Assembly: GCF_900105675.1 (NCBI RefSeq)
Contig: NZ_LT629786.1
Location: 2,046,001-2,110,000, forward strand
DNA length: 64,000 bases
Reading direction: 5' to 3'
Origin: Pseudomonas synxantha
GTDB lineage: Bacteria > Pseudomonadota > Gammaproteobacteria > Pseudomonadales > Pseudomonadaceae
The notes below the pieces were generated by a model. That model did not search any database. It saw only the letters and a list, made by a program, of their open reading frames with translations, and was not told where the DNA came from. Shown here piece by piece: positions 42,256 through 51,209 of the stretch. How positions within the stretch are numbered: the stretch's first letter is position 1; each line of letters begins with the position of its first letter. A program made the translations under genes and the position numbers.

Positions 42256-44970
42256 TCAGTACCACTGCTTGAAGCGGCGGATGTAGATCGTCTTCATCAG
42301 TTGGGCCACGCAGCAGTACGCCAGCAGGGTGCCCACCAGCCATGGGAAATACGCCATCGGCAGCGGTTGCAGGCCTACCAGGGTGCCCAGTGGCGAGAAC
42401 GGCACATAGATACCCAGGGCGATGACGATGCAGGTCATCATCAGCACCGGCCAGGCAGCCGTGCTCTGGAAGAACGGGATCTTGCGGGTGCGCAGCATGT
42501 GCACCACCAGGGTTTGTGAGAGCAGCCCCTCGATAAACCAGCCGGACTGGAACAGGGTCTGCATTTCCACACTGTTGGCCGCGAACACGTACCACATCAG
42601 CGCGAAGGTGGTGATGTCGAAGATCGAGGAGGTAGGCCCGATCCAGATCATGAAGCGGCCGATGTTTTTCGCATCCCACTTGCGCGGCTTGGCCAGGTAT
42701 TCCTTGTCCATCTTGTCCCACGGCAGGGCCAGCTGGGAGATGTCGTACATCAGGTTTTGCAGCAGCAGGTGGATCGCCAGCATCGGCATGAACGGAATGA
42801 ACGCACTGGCTACCAGCACCGAGAACACATTGCCGAAGTTGGAGCTGGCAGTCATGTTCAGGTACTTCATGATATTGCCGAAGGTCTCGCGGCCTTTGAG
42901 TACGCCTTCTTCCAGCACCATCAGGCTCTTTTCCAGCAGGATGATGTCGGCTGATTCCTTGGCGATATCCGTACCGCTGTCCACCGAGATACCCACGTCG
43001 GCATCCCGCAGCGCCGGCGCATCGTTGATACCGTCGCCGAGGAAACCGACGGTGTGGCCGTTGGCTTGCAGCGCCTTGAGTACCCGCGATTTCTGTAGCG
43101 GCGTCAGCTTGGCAAATACCGTACGCTCCTCCACGCGGCGCAGCAGGGTGGCGTCGTCCATCGCTTCGATTTCCACGCCCAGCAGCGGCTGGCCCGGCTC
43201 CAGGCCGACCTGGCGGCAGATCTTGCTGGTGACCACGGCGTTGTCGCCGGTCAACACCTTGATCGCCACGCCAATTTGTTGCAGCGCAGCAATCGCCGGG
43301 CCTGCGGTTTCCTTCGGTGGGTCCAGGAAGGTCAGGAAGCCCTGGATCACCAGGTTGCGTTCATCGGTGGTGGTGTACTGCTGGCGTGCCAATGCCTTGG
43401 GAATATTACGAGTCGCCACCACCAGCACGCGAAAACCGTCTTCGTTGTAGTCATTAGCCAGTGCCAGCAGCTCCTGACGGCGGCGATCATCCAGGGGTAC
43501 GGCGGTGCCGCCTTCCAGGGTGTGGGTGGAAATGCTCAGCATCTCCTCCACGGCGCCCTTGCACACCAATAGATGATCACCGGCAGCGTCCTTGACCACG
43601 ATGGATAGGCGGCGGCGGACAAAGTCGAACGGCAATTCATCGACCTTGCTGTAGGCAAATGGCACCTGGAACTTGGGGTTTTGTTGCGCAAACTGCACCA
43701 CGGCCTGGTCCATCAGGTTCTTCATGCCGCTCTGGTGAAAGCTGTTCAGCCAGGCCAGGGACAACACTGCATCATCGCGCCGGCCGAAGGCGTTGACGTG
43801 ATGCTCGAGAATGATCTTGTCCTGGGTCAGGGTGCCGGTCTTGTCGGTGCACAGCACGTCCATCGAGCCGAAATTCTGGATCGCATTGAGGCGCTTGACC
43901 ACCACTTTGCGCTTAGCCATGGCCGTGGCGCCCTTGGCCAGGTTGGCGCTGACGATCATCGGCAGCATTTCCGGAGTGAGGCCGACGGCCACCGCCAGGG
44001 CAAACAGGAAGGCATCGCCCCAGTCACCCTTGGAGAAGCCATTGAGGAAGAACACAATGGGCACCATCACCAGCATGAAGCGGATCAGCAACCAACTGAC
44101 GCTGTTCACTCCACGGTCGAAGGCGGTTTGCACCCGCGAGCCGACAATCGCCTTGGCCAGGGAGCCAAAATACGTGCGCGGCCCGGTGGCGACCACTACA
44201 GCCTTGGCGCGGCCGCTGACCACGTTCGTACCCATGAAGCAGATGTTCGGCAGGTCCAGCAGATTGCCCTGATCGGCGGCCAGGCTGGAGGCGGATTTTT
44301 GCGTGACATCGCCGAGGGTGTCGTACTTCTCCACCGGCAAGGCTTCACCGGTCAGGACGGCCTGGCTGATAAACAAGTCGCGGGATTCGATCAGGCGGAT
44401 GTCGGCAGGGATCATGTCACCGGCCGACAGCTGCACGATATCGCCGGCCACCAACTCGCGCATCGGCACCTCGCGCAGGGTAGGTTGGGCACCGACCTGC
44501 TCGCGGCGTAGCACGGTGGCCGTGGTGCGCACCATGGCCTTGAGCGCCTCGGCGGATTTGGCCGAACGGTGCTCCTGCCAGAAGCGCAGCAGGCTGCTGA
44601 GCAGCACCATGGTCATGATAATGATGACCTTGGTCGGGTCGGCCTCTTCGCCTGCCTGCATCGGCAGCCAGCAGTCGGTGACAAAGCTGATGCCGCCCAG
44701 GGTGAGCAGTACGTAGATGAAAGGGTTGTTCAGCGCCTGCAGGAACTGGACCATGGCGTGTGGCGGCTTGTCGTGGGCGACTTCGTTGTAGCCTTCGCGT
44801 TGCAGACGCGCCGAGGCGTCCAGTTCGGTCAGGCCGTCCTGGGTGGCACGTACGTTGGCGAGGGTAGCCGCCAAGCCGTTCTGGGCTTCACGGGCGGCGC
44901 GCATCGACAGTTTGGTGTCGGTAGCGGTGCCATTTTTCTTGTGCAGAGGCAGGTTTTTTACGGCGCTCAT
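42256..44970 (-). CDS. mgtA: Magnesium-translocating P-type ATPase MgtA
   Basis: This is a 904-residue P-type ATPase. The phosphorylation site is CTDKTGTLTQDK, the hinge is GDGINDAPALRDADVGISVD, and TGEALPVEK is the actuator loop. It imports Mg2+ when Mg2+ is low. AGGAG lies 8 bases before the ATG at 44970; a start further upstream lacks such a site. The 235 bases before it contain a short leader frame overlapping a strong hairpin, a plausible Mg2+ or translation-sensing leader, as known in principle for enteric mgtA. Confidence 0.95.
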   Translation of the reverse strand: MSAVKNLPLHKKNGTATDTKLSMRAAREAQNGLAATLANVRATQDGLTELDASARLQREGYNEVAHDKPPHAMVQFLQALNNPFIYVLLTLGGISFVTDCWLPMQAGEEADPTKVIIIMTMVLLSSLLRFWQEHRSAKSAEALKAMVRTTATVLRREQVGAQPTLREVPMRELVAGDIVQLSAGDMIPADIRLIESRDLFISQAVLTGEALPVEKYDTLGDVTQKSASSLAADQGNLLDLPNICFMGTNVVSGRAKAVVVATGPRTYFGSLAKAIVGSRVQTAFDRGVNSVSWLLIRFMLVMVPIVFFLNGFSKGDWGDAFLFALAVAVGLTPEMLPMIVSANLAKGATAMAKRKVVVKRLNAIQNFGSMDVLCTDKTGTLTQDKIILEHHVNAFGRRDDAVLSLAWLNSFHQSGMKNLMDQAVVQFAQQNPKFQVPFAYSKVDELPFDFVRRRLSIVVKDAAGDHLLVCKGAVEEMLSISTHTLEGGTAVPLDDRRRQELLALANDYNEDGFRVLVVATRNIPKALARQQYTTTDERNLVIQGFLTFLDPPKETAGPAIAALQQIGVAIKVLTGDNAVVTSKICRQVGLEPGQPLLGVEIEAMDDATLLRRVEERTVFAKLTPLQKSRVLKALQANGHTVGFLGDGINDAPALRDADVGISVDSGTDIAKESADIILLEKSLMVLEEGVLKGRETFGNIMKYLNMTASSNFGNVFSVLVASAFIPFMPMLAIHLLLQNLMYDISQLALPWDKMDKEYLAKPRKWDAKNIGRFMIWIGPTSSIFDITTFALMWYVFAANSVEMQTLFQSGWFIEGLLSQTLVVHMLRTRKIPFFQSTAAWPVLMMTCIVIALGIYVPFSPLGTLVGLQPLPMAYFPWLVGTLLAYCCVAQLMKTIYIRRFKQWY

Positions 44971-45100
44971 TGTCTGTGCTCCTGTCGCCAATTCTCGACA
45001 AAACATACCCGGTACTTACCTGCATAGAGGCGAGCGAAAGCATGCCGAGCCGCGGACTTCGCGATCGGTTTCAATAATGTGTTCAGATAACTTCTAGGGT

Positions 45101-45140
45101 GCCCGCTAACAGCGCGTTAGTTAATCTGCGCGCAGCGGGC
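45101..45140 (-). promoter_or_regulatory. Leader hairpin upstream of mgtA
   Basis: GCCCGCT/AGCGGGC plus an inner GCGCG/CGCGC form a 12-bp stem with a 4-base bulge. It covers the second half of a 12-codon leader frame. No T run follows, so direct termination is not shown. Confidence 0.55.
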
Positions 45141-45159
45141 TACTACTGGACGTATTCAT
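45121..45159 (-). CDS. Possible 12-residue leader peptide of mgtA
   Basis: The minus strand encodes MNTSSSSPLRAD with a GGAG 6 bases before ATG. Its stop lies in the loop of the leader hairpin, 150 bases before mgtA. The position recalls proline-codon leaders of enteric mgtA, but there is only one Pro codon here. Confidence 0.35.
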   Translation of the reverse strand: MNTSSSSPLRAD

Positions 45160-45205
45160 AAAGAACTCCAGGGTATTAATAAGAAAGTTGCAGTTTCCAG
45201 CCAAG

Positions 45206-45499
45206 TCAGGCGGCGCGAGCGCTCACATAAACACAGAGCATCAAGCTGGCTTGTGCCAGGCTGAAAACCTTGGGTCTCTGCGGGTCTTGAGGGTCGGCGT
45301 GGTCCCAGTGCTGCACCAGTTGTCCGCTGTCAGGGCAGATACGCCAGTGCGCCAACGGCGGTGCCGGGCGGGCTTGAGGGGAGGGTGCCGCAAAGGTTGA
45401 GCGGGTAGGCGAAAAGCCCACGGGATCGCGGCACAGCTTGGCGCGCAGGGCGGCGGCCAGCGTGCGTACATCGGGCAAAGCAATGAGTTGGAAGGTCAT
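45206..45499 (-). CDS. Small protein upstream of mgtA, unknown function
   Basis: This is a 97-residue protein: ALPDVRTLAAALRAKLCRDP then PLAHWRICPDSGQLVQHWDH. GAGGT lies 6 bases before ATG. It is on the mgtA strand, and a small gene also precedes mgtA in P. aeruginosa as I recall, so a joint Mg2+-responsive unit is likely. The proline- and Trp-rich sequence matches no known enzyme. Confidence 0.57.
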   Translation of the reverse strand: MTFQLIALPDVRTLAAALRAKLCRDPVGFSPTRSTFAAPSPQARPAPPLAHWRICPDSGQLVQHWDHADPQDPQRPKVFSLAQASLMLCVYVSARAA

Positions 45500-45711
45500 A
45501 ACACACCTCGGGACCGGACACGCGACCGGTGAGGCAGTTACGGTGGAGCATCGAGCTCTAGCGCAGCTTACCGGACCTGGAAGGCGAGTCCTGTCATATT
45601 CTGGGTTTGGCGCCCGATGCCCGCGGATGCGGTGCTCGGACAGCGACTAGATACTGTGTCCATTGGCTTCTTTTGTGAGGTTTAAAAAAGGCCCCAGTTG
45701 CGGGCACGGGC

Positions 45712-45740
45712 AATCTACTCAGGCCATGTCAGAATGTCAA
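45712..45740 (-). promoter_or_regulatory. Candidate sigma-70 promoter of the mgtA unit
   Basis: On the minus strand TTGACA, a 17-base spacer and TAGATT. It would give a leader of about 200 bases before the 97-residue gene. Nothing else was recognised in 45500-45817. Confidence 0.5.
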
Positions 45741-45817
45741 CGCATGATTAATTAAATCAACCTGCGTTCAGAATTCATTCAGACAAGAGGCGTGCGCAAG
45801 TTGCTGGGTATATAACT

Positions 45818-46429
45818 TCATATACCTTGGGCGGCGAGTATCGCCAGGTAGATCAATACCAAACCGCATGCGGCATAACTGACACGCTGCCAAGTCGGTG
45901 ATGCGTTCTTGCGCAACAAATTCACCAGTGCGGCAACCAGGAAACACGAGAGCACCGACGCCAGCATGAAGCCGGCAAAAAACATCAGGGTTTGCCCCTG
46001 GCTGGGCGTGGTGCCGACGATGCCCGACAGCGCACTACCCAGCGCGCCCCAATAGACAATATTCTTCGGGTTGGCCAGGGAAATCGCCGCGCCCACGGCC
46101 AATGCATTTTGTCGGGTACTGGCCGGTGCGTCGCTGGCTGCGGGCAAGTGCCAGGCGTCGATCAGGCTGCGGATGCCCAGCCACGCCAGGTACAGCGCAC
46201 AGACGATAGTCAGTGGCACCCGCACCGCGTCATGCTGGATCAGCAGCGCGATACCGGTGAGGCCAATCACGGCCCAAACGGCGTCACCCACCAGTGAGCC
46301 GAACTGCACCAGCAGCGCCGGTGTGAAACCGTGGAGCAAGCCGCGGCGTAGGGTCTCCGCCAGTACGGCGCCGGGGGAGAGGCAAAACACGAAACCGAAA
46401 ACCAGTGCGTAGAAAAAGATCGTCAGCAT
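45818..46429 (-). CDS. LysE/RhtB family exporter
   Basis: This 203-residue membrane protein has the family signature in FVFCLSPGAVLAETLRRGLL and the second-half motif SLANPKNIVYWGALGSAL. It exports amino acids or related solutes. The ATG at 46429 has AAGGA 7 bases upstream. It is a different branch from the exporter at 13.8 kb. The upstream side is the repeat cluster. Confidence 0.88.
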   Translation of the reverse strand: MLTIFFYALVFGFVFCLSPGAVLAETLRRGLLHGFTPALLVQFGSLVGDAVWAVIGLTGIALLIQHDAVRVPLTIVCALYLAWLGIRSLIDAWHLPAASDAPASTRQNALAVGAAISLANPKNIVYWGALGSALSGIVGTTPSQGQTLMFFAGFMLASVLSCFLVAALVNLLRKNASPTWQRVSYAACGLVLIYLAILAAQGI

Positions 46430-46511
46430 GCCCGCATCCTTCCAGGAAAGTGCGAAAGCATACGTCAGCACAGGGTTAAGAAACCATGCAGATTTGCATG
46501 GTCCACGATCC

Positions 46512-46937
46512 AAATGTGGGGGGGCTTGCTCCCGATAGCCGTAGGTATCTACACAACTTTATATCAGCCGACCCAACCGTAACCACGATGCGAAGCGAGC
46601 CGTCCTTGATCTGCTTTTGATCTCAGGCGCCCCGTTAAACCACGCTGGCCGGAATCCGACAGGGATTTGGGCACACCGAGCCGAAGCGAGGTGCCGAGTG
46701 GTGGGGCATGTACGGGCGTAACCAATAGTGGCCGTTACCCAAATAACGGATATGTACTCGATCAAACTCCAACATCCAGGTGGGCTGCCAGGCCGCCATC
46801 GGGAGCAAGCCCCCTCCCACAGGGGACTGCGGCGTACCAGAAGTTGTGTAGATACCCATGCCCCGATAGCAGTGTGTCAGTCAGCTCATCTGTAGCTGAC
46901 CCTCCGCTATCGGGAGCAAGCCCACTCTCACATTGAG
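46512..46937. repeat. REPIN split by a MITE
   Basis: The left arm (AATGTGGGGGGGCTTGCTCC) and the right arm (TCGGGAGCAAGCCCACTCTC) belong to one REPIN; between them lies the 322-bp element. The right arm supplies the stop codon of arsC. Confidence 0.75.
46540..46861. mobile_element. 322-bp MITE with 9-bp target duplication
   Basis: Ends are CGTAGGTATCTACACAACTT and AAGTTGTGTAGATACCCATG, complementary at 18 of 20 positions. The flanks carry CCCGATAGC on both sides, a direct 9-base duplication that is also part of the split REP. The inside has no gene, but includes another REP near the right end. No transposase is encoded, so it would move in trans. Confidence 0.8.
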
Positions 46938-47398
46938 GCTATACGCTCGAGCTCAACCTTCAATTCATCCGAGTTGAGGCTGGCAAATGGCAGCGCGAAA
47001 AACGCCTCGCAGCGAGCGGCAATAATGTCGAGGGTGGCCTTGAATGCAGCGTCTACCTGGGCTTCATCACCCTGCACGTGGGAAGGGTCCTGCAACCCCC
47101 AATGCGCCTTCACCGCTGAGCCGAAATACACGGGGCAAGCTTCCCCGGCCGCGTTGTCGCACACCGTGATAACCACATCCGGCGGGTTAACTTCAAAAGC
47201 GTCATTGCCCTTGCTGTACAAACCTTCGGTGCTGATGCCCGCCGCCTGCAGCGTGCTCAGGCTGCGGGGCAAAACCTGGCCCTTGGGAAAACTGCCGGAG
47301 CTGATCGCCTCGAAGCCCTCAGGCGCCATGTGATTGAACATGGCCTCGGACAAAATACTGCGACAACTGTTAGCGGTACACATGAACAGCACTTTCAT
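46928..47398 (-). CDS. arsC: Arsenate reductase, low-MW phosphatase type
   Basis: This is a 156-residue protein with the CX5R loop FMCTANSCRSI near the N-terminus and the DP motif in LQDPSHV. It reduces arsenate to arsenite for ArsB to expel. It starts 11 bases after arsB. The stop codon and last bases fall in a REP. It belongs to the thioredoxin or glutathione/glutaredoxin-coupled class; which one is not clear from sequence. Confidence 0.92.
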   Translation of the reverse strand: MKVLFMCTANSCRSILSEAMFNHMAPEGFEAISSGSFPKGQVLPRSLSTLQAAGISTEGLYSKGNDAFEVNPPDVVITVCDNAAGEACPVYFGSAVKAHWGLQDPSHVQGDEAQVDAAFKATLDIIAARCEAFFALPFASLNSDELKVELERIASM

Positions 47399-47409
47399 TG
47401 CAGGCTCCT

Positions 47410-48693
47410 TTAGACGCTCAGGCGCAGGGCGAGGGCGGCGAGGGTAATCAACAGCACCGGCAAGGTCAGCACGATGCCGACCTTGAAGTAGTAGCCCCAA
47501 GTGATGGTGATGCCTTTGCGCGCCAGGATGTGCAGCCACAGCAAGGTCGCCAGGCTGCCGATGGGGGTGATTTTCGGGCCCAGGTCGCTGCCGATCACGT
47601 TGGCGTAGATCATCGCGTCCTTGACCACGCCCACGGCATGGCTGGATTCAATGGACAGCGCGCCGATCAGCACCGTCGGCAGGTTATTCATCGCCGATGA
47701 GAGCAGTGCCGTCAGCACGCCGGTACCCATGGCGGCGCCCCACACACCGTAGGTGGCGAAGGTGTCGAGCCAGGTCGCCAGGTAGTCGGTCAGGCCGGCA
47801 TTGCGCAGGCCATACACCACCAGGTACATGCCCAGGGAAAAGATCACGATCTGCCAGGGCGCTTCCTTGAGGACCTTGCGCGTGGAAATCTTGTGACCCT
47901 TGGCGGCAATCACCAGCAGCAGTACCGCGCATACCGCGGAAATCGCACTGATGGGAATGCCCAGTGGCTCCAGGGCAAAACAGCCGACCAGCAGAATGCC
48001 CAGTACCCACCAGCCGGCGCGAAAGGTCGCTCGGTCATGGATGGCACTGGCAGGGTCTGCGAGGTCGGCCGGGTCGTAGGTCTGGGGAATATCGCGGCGG
48101 AAAAACCACAACAGCACTGCCAGGGTCGCAGCGACGCTGACCAAGTTCACCGGCACCATCACCGCGGCATATTCGTTGAAGCCGATCTTGAAATAGTCCG
48201 CCGAGACGATGTTGACCAGGTTCGACACCACCAGCGGCAGGCTCGCCGTATCGGCGATAAACCCGGCGCCCATGACAAATGCCAGGGTTGCCGCCGGAGA
48301 AAAACGCAAGGCCAGCAACATCGACATTACGATGGGGGTGAGGATCAGCGCCGCGCCGTCATTGGCAAACAGCGCCGACACCAGCGCGCCGAGCAGCACC
48401 ATATAGGCAAACAAGCGCCGCCCGCGGCCACGGCCCCAACGCGCTACATGCAGGGCGGCCCAGGCAAAGAACCCGGCTTCGTCGAGCAACAGGCTGATGA
48501 TGATCAGCGCGACAAAGGTACCGGTGGCGTTCCAAATGATGTGCCACACCACCGGGATGTCCGCCAGGCTGATTACCCCAAAGGCCAGGGCCAGGATCGC
48601 CCCCAGGGTGGCGCTCCAACCCACGCCGAGGCCCTTAGGCTGCCAGATGACCAGCACGATGGTGACGAGGAAAATCGCAATTGCGACAAGCAT
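47410..48693 (-). CDS. arsB: Arsenite efflux pump ArsB
   Basis: This is a 427-residue membrane transporter with about twelve helices. Family blocks are [20 protein letters not shown] and the second-half mirror [20 protein letters not shown], with [20 protein letters not shown]. It exports arsenite and antimonite. GGAG lies 9 bases before ATG, 19 bases after arsR. arsH is not seen. Confidence 0.93.
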   Translation of the reverse strand: MLVAIAIFLVTIVLVIWQPKGLGVGWSATLGAILALAFGVISLADIPVVWHIIWNATGTFVALIIISLLLDEAGFFAWAALHVARWGRGRGRRLFAYMVLLGALVSALFANDGAALILTPIVMSMLLALRFSPAATLAFVMGAGFIADTASLPLVVSNLVNIVSADYFKIGFNEYAAVMVPVNLVSVAATLAVLLWFFRRDIPQTYDPADLADPASAIHDRATFRAGWWVLGILLVGCFALEPLGIPISAISAVCAVLLLVIAAKGHKISTRKVLKEAPWQIVIFSLGMYLVVYGLRNAGLTDYLATWLDTFATYGVWGAAMGTGVLTALLSSAMNNLPTVLIGALSIESSHAVGVVKDAMIYANVIGSDLGPKITPIGSLATLLWLHILARKGITITWGYYFKVGIVLTLPVLLITLAALALRLSV

Positions 48694-48712
48694 GAATAAA
48701 GGCTCCGATGGC

Positions 48713-49069
48713 TTAGCAGCAGGTGCTTGCCCGTTGTGGTCTATTGCCCATTGCATCCAGACGCAGTGCGTCGTTCTGCAACCATGGCTGGTTGGCTTGT
48801 AAGGTGGTGTCCAGCACCTGAGTCACCCAGGCGGGCAGTGCCGGATTGATGCGGTAGTAGATCCATTGCCCTTGACGGCGGTCCAGCAGCAGCCCGCAAC
48901 TGCGCAGTTGCGCCAGATGACGGGAGATCTTGGGCTGGCTATCGTCCAAGGCATGGATCAGTTCGCACACACAAAGTTCGCCTTCGCGCAGGATCAATAA
49001 CGCCAGGCGTGCGCGAGTTGCGTCAGCCAGGCATTTGAACAGGGTGGGAGGAGAGAGGAAATTGGACAT
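48713..49069 (-). CDS. arsR: Arsenical resistance repressor ArsR
   Basis: This is a 118-residue winged-helix repressor. The metal-sensing cysteines are in the DNA-recognition region ([12 protein letters not shown]), the recognition helix is in [18 protein letters not shown], and a Cys pair ends the protein. It represses its own operon and is released by arsenite. It heads arsRBC. An ATG two codons upstream is possible, but AGG spacing fits the one chosen. Confidence 0.92.
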   Translation of the reverse strand: MSNFLSPPTLFKCLADATRARLALLILREGELCVCELIHALDDSQPKISRHLAQLRSCGLLLDRRQGQWIYYRINPALPAWVTQVLDTTLQANQPWLQNDALRLDAMGNRPQRASTCC

Positions 49070-49091
49070 GGCCATTGCCTGTATATATGGT

Positions 49092-49118
49092 TATTCGAAT
49101 ATACGTATTTCCATATGT
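49092..49118. promoter_or_regulatory. Candidate ArsR operator
   Basis: Palindromic TATTCGAATA is directly followed by ATACGTAT, in the AT-rich stretch just before arsR. Repressor binding is inferred from position. Confidence 0.38.
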
Positions 49119-49244
49119 TTCGGTCAAATCTTGTTTCATTTGATATGGATCAAATGCCCTGGAAACAGCCACAACTGTTTGAAATTAAAATGAAACACAA
49201 AGGTCCTAAAGTGCCTGCCCATTGCTGATGAAGGAAGAACCCGC

Positions 49245-49460
49245 GTGACCCGTGCCACTCGCAACCTGCGCAAGACCCTGGATTCCGTCGCGGAAAATAA
49301 CGAAACCGCGGCGTTCGACCTGATGCGCGCCGTGGAAAAACTCGGCGATGAGGTCCTGCGCCAGCGCTTGCTCAACACCATCCACCGGTTGAACCAGGAT
49401 GCTTACGAATTGCGTGAAGCGCGGGATTCGGTGGAGCTGGTTTCGGTGAAGCTCGCCTGA
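49245..49460 (+). CDS. Small helical protein, unknown function
   Basis: This 71-residue protein starts at GTG, with GAAGGA upstream. It is helical and charged (AAFDLMRAVEKLGDEVLRQR). No family is recognised. It precedes azlCD, but 70 bases apart, and lies divergent from arsR. Confidence 0.6.
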   Translation: MTRATRNLRKTLDSVAENNETAAFDLMRAVEKLGDEVLRQRLLNTIHRLNQDAYELREARDSVELVSVKLA

Positions 49461-49531
49461 GCAAGATCGTTCAAGACAAGCCCCCGATTGCGCTGGCATG
49501 CTTGTCGACTGTCTGTCGATGAGCCGTTTCC

Positions 49532-50227
49532 ATGCCCACTGCATTACCTCATTACGCCTTCACCCGCGGCGCCATCGCCGTTATTCCCTTGTCCCTGGCC
49601 TGCGCCCCCTGGGGGTTGCTCGCCGGCTCCATGGCCATCGATGCGCAATTTACCCCGCTGCAAGCCCAGGGCCTGTCTGCCATCGTGTTTGCCGGTGCGG
49701 CGCAGTTGGTCGCCATCGGCATGGTCAAGAGCGGCGCCAGCCTGATTTCTATCGTGTTGACCACCTTGCTGCTGACCTCCCAGCACCTGCTCTACGGCAT
49801 GCATATGCGCCCCACATTGTCGGCGCTCAACACCCGCTGGCGTATGAGCCTGGGGTTCTTGTTGACCGATGAGTTCTTCGCCCTGGTCAACCACTACGAC
49901 CGTCAGACCTTCAATCGCTGGTACGCCCTGGGCGTCGGCCTGACGTTTTATATCATCTGGAACCTCTTCACCCTGGCCGGCATTGTGCTGGGCAAGAGCA
50001 TTCCCGGCCTGGACCAGTTGGGGCTGGAGTTCTCGATTGCCGCCACCTTTATCGCCCTGATTACCCCCGTGGTGCGCGATGTGCCCACGGTGGTATGTGT
50101 GGCAGTTTCGTTGCTGTGTTCGGTGTGGCTGAGCTATCTGCACTGGGAATCGGCGGTGGTGGTCTCGGGGGTATTGGGGATGAGCGCAGGGTTTGCCTGC
50201 AAGCGCCTGGGAGTGGGGCAACGATGA
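49532..50227 (+). CDS. azlC: AzlC-family branched-chain amino-acid exporter subunit
   Basis: This is a 231-residue membrane protein. IPLSLACAPWGLLAGSMAID and VFAGAAQLVAIGMVKSGAS are typical of the large subunit of the AzlCD exporter. It pairs with the small AzlD gene, whose start overlaps its stop by four bases. Substrates of known pairs are branched-chain amino acids; that is assumed here. Confidence 0.9.
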   Translation: MPTALPHYAFTRGAIAVIPLSLACAPWGLLAGSMAIDAQFTPLQAQGLSAIVFAGAAQLVAIGMVKSGASLISIVLTTLLLTSQHLLYGMHMRPTLSALNTRWRMSLGFLLTDEFFALVNHYDRQTFNRWYALGVGLTFYIIWNLFTLAGIVLGKSIPGLDQLGLEFSIAATFIALITPVVRDVPTVVCVAVSLLCSVWLSYLHWESAVVVSGVLGMSAGFACKRLGVGQR

Positions 50228-50535
50228 TCTACTTGATGATTGTGGCCATGGGCCTGGTGGTTTTTTTCAATCGCTATGTGTTTCTCGAACCGCGCCTGCC
50301 CGTGCGGCTCAATCGCGGCGCCCGTGAGTTCCTGGGGTTCGCTGTGCCGGGCATGCTCACAGCAATCTGCGGGCCGATTATTTTCCTGGCGGACCATCAG
50401 CTCAACCTGAGCCCGACCAACCCCTACTTGCTGGCCGCCATTTGCGCCGTGGCGTTGATGTTCTGGACGCGCAGCGTATTGATCACCGTGTTGTCGAGCA
50501 TGGCGTTGTTCTATCTGTTTCGCTGGTGGCTCTGA
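50224..50535 (+). CDS. azlD: AzlD-family exporter small subunit
   Basis: This 103-residue protein has four membrane helices. The order YLMIVAMGLVVFFNRYVFLE and AAICAVALMFWTRSVLITVL matches AzlD. It is the obligate partner of AzlC, and the ATGA overlap supports coupled translation. Confidence 0.88.
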   Translation: MIYLMIVAMGLVVFFNRYVFLEPRLPVRLNRGAREFLGFAVPGMLTAICGPIIFLADHQLNLSPTNPYLLAAICAVALMFWTRSVLITVLSSMALFYLFRWWL

Positions 50536-50544
50536 TACCCAGGC

Positions 50545-50570
50545 AAAAAAACGCCCGCGGGAGGGCGGGC
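50545..50570 (-). terminator. Orphan minus-strand terminator
   Basis: A GCCCGC/GCGGGC stem is followed on the minus strand by GTTTTTTTGCC. No minus-strand protein gene lies upstream within 640 bases; it may end an unannotated small RNA. It is less suited to the plus-strand azlD, which lacks a T run after the stem. Confidence 0.55.
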
Positions 50571-50707
50571 ATAAGGGAGGCTTCTTGAAAATGAGCTTGG
50601 CCACTATAGGCGGCGAGTATGCCGTTCACAGTGAAACAAAGTTCATGGGCGCGTCAGTTGACCCCGGCACAATGGTAGAGTCACGGTTTTTCCAAGGAAG
50701 CAATGGC

Positions 50708-51061
50708 ATGCACAAGCTGGTAATTGGCGCATTGGTACTGGCAGCACTGGCCGGCTGCGCGGGCTCGAAGATGAAAGAGGCCCGTGCCGGCAGCCCCTAC
50801 AAGACCCTGGCATCGGACAAGGCCACCCTGGTGGTTGCCCAGTGCATCCAGTTCGGCTGGCAGGATGAAAGCGTGTTTGGCGTCGACGCCGGCGGTTTCA
50901 AGGAGGCTACCGAGGCCGGTGGTTTCACAGTCTACACCACCGGTGGCGACTACTTTGTCGACGTACAAAGCACGGGTGCGGGCTCTAGCGTCAAGTACTA
51001 CGCCGCTGAAGACAATATGCCGGCCAAGCGCCGCCTGGCTGCGCTCGCCACTTGTCTGTAA
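50708..51061 (+). CDS. Small lipoprotein, unknown function
   Basis: This is a 117-residue protein with a lipobox (VLAALAGC). The mature part is short and has two further Cys, one near the C-terminus (ALATCL). It resembles small Pseudomonas lipoproteins of unknown role. AAGGA is 9 bases before ATG. Confidence 0.7.
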   Translation: MHKLVIGALVLAALAGCAGSKMKEARAGSPYKTLASDKATLVVAQCIQFGWQDESVFGVDAGGFKEATEAGGFTVYTTGGDYFVDVQSTGAGSSVKYYAAEDNMPAKRRLAALATCL

Positions 51062-51209
51062 TACCTTGCCTTAGTCATATTGCGAAACGCCTGGCGGGAC
51101 AGCCGCCGGGCATTGTCTTATGATTCACTCGCTCGCTCGACGTGATGGCTCTTTACCGGTACACGGATGTCGAGGCCTAAACGTCGGGCGAGCACCTCTT
51201 TGTCCCGCC

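Noticed and set aside
45570..45660. A 31-codon frame (MDTVSSRCPS...) in the long leader of the mgtA unit
   Set aside because: Weak ribosome-binding site and no recognisable pattern; it may be chance.
45766..45782. GTTCAG-AATTC-ATTCAG direct repeat resembling a PhoP box near the mgtA unit
   Set aside because: It reads in the plus direction with no plus-strand gene beyond it and lies about 270 bases from the nearest minus-strand start. Suggestive, not supportable.
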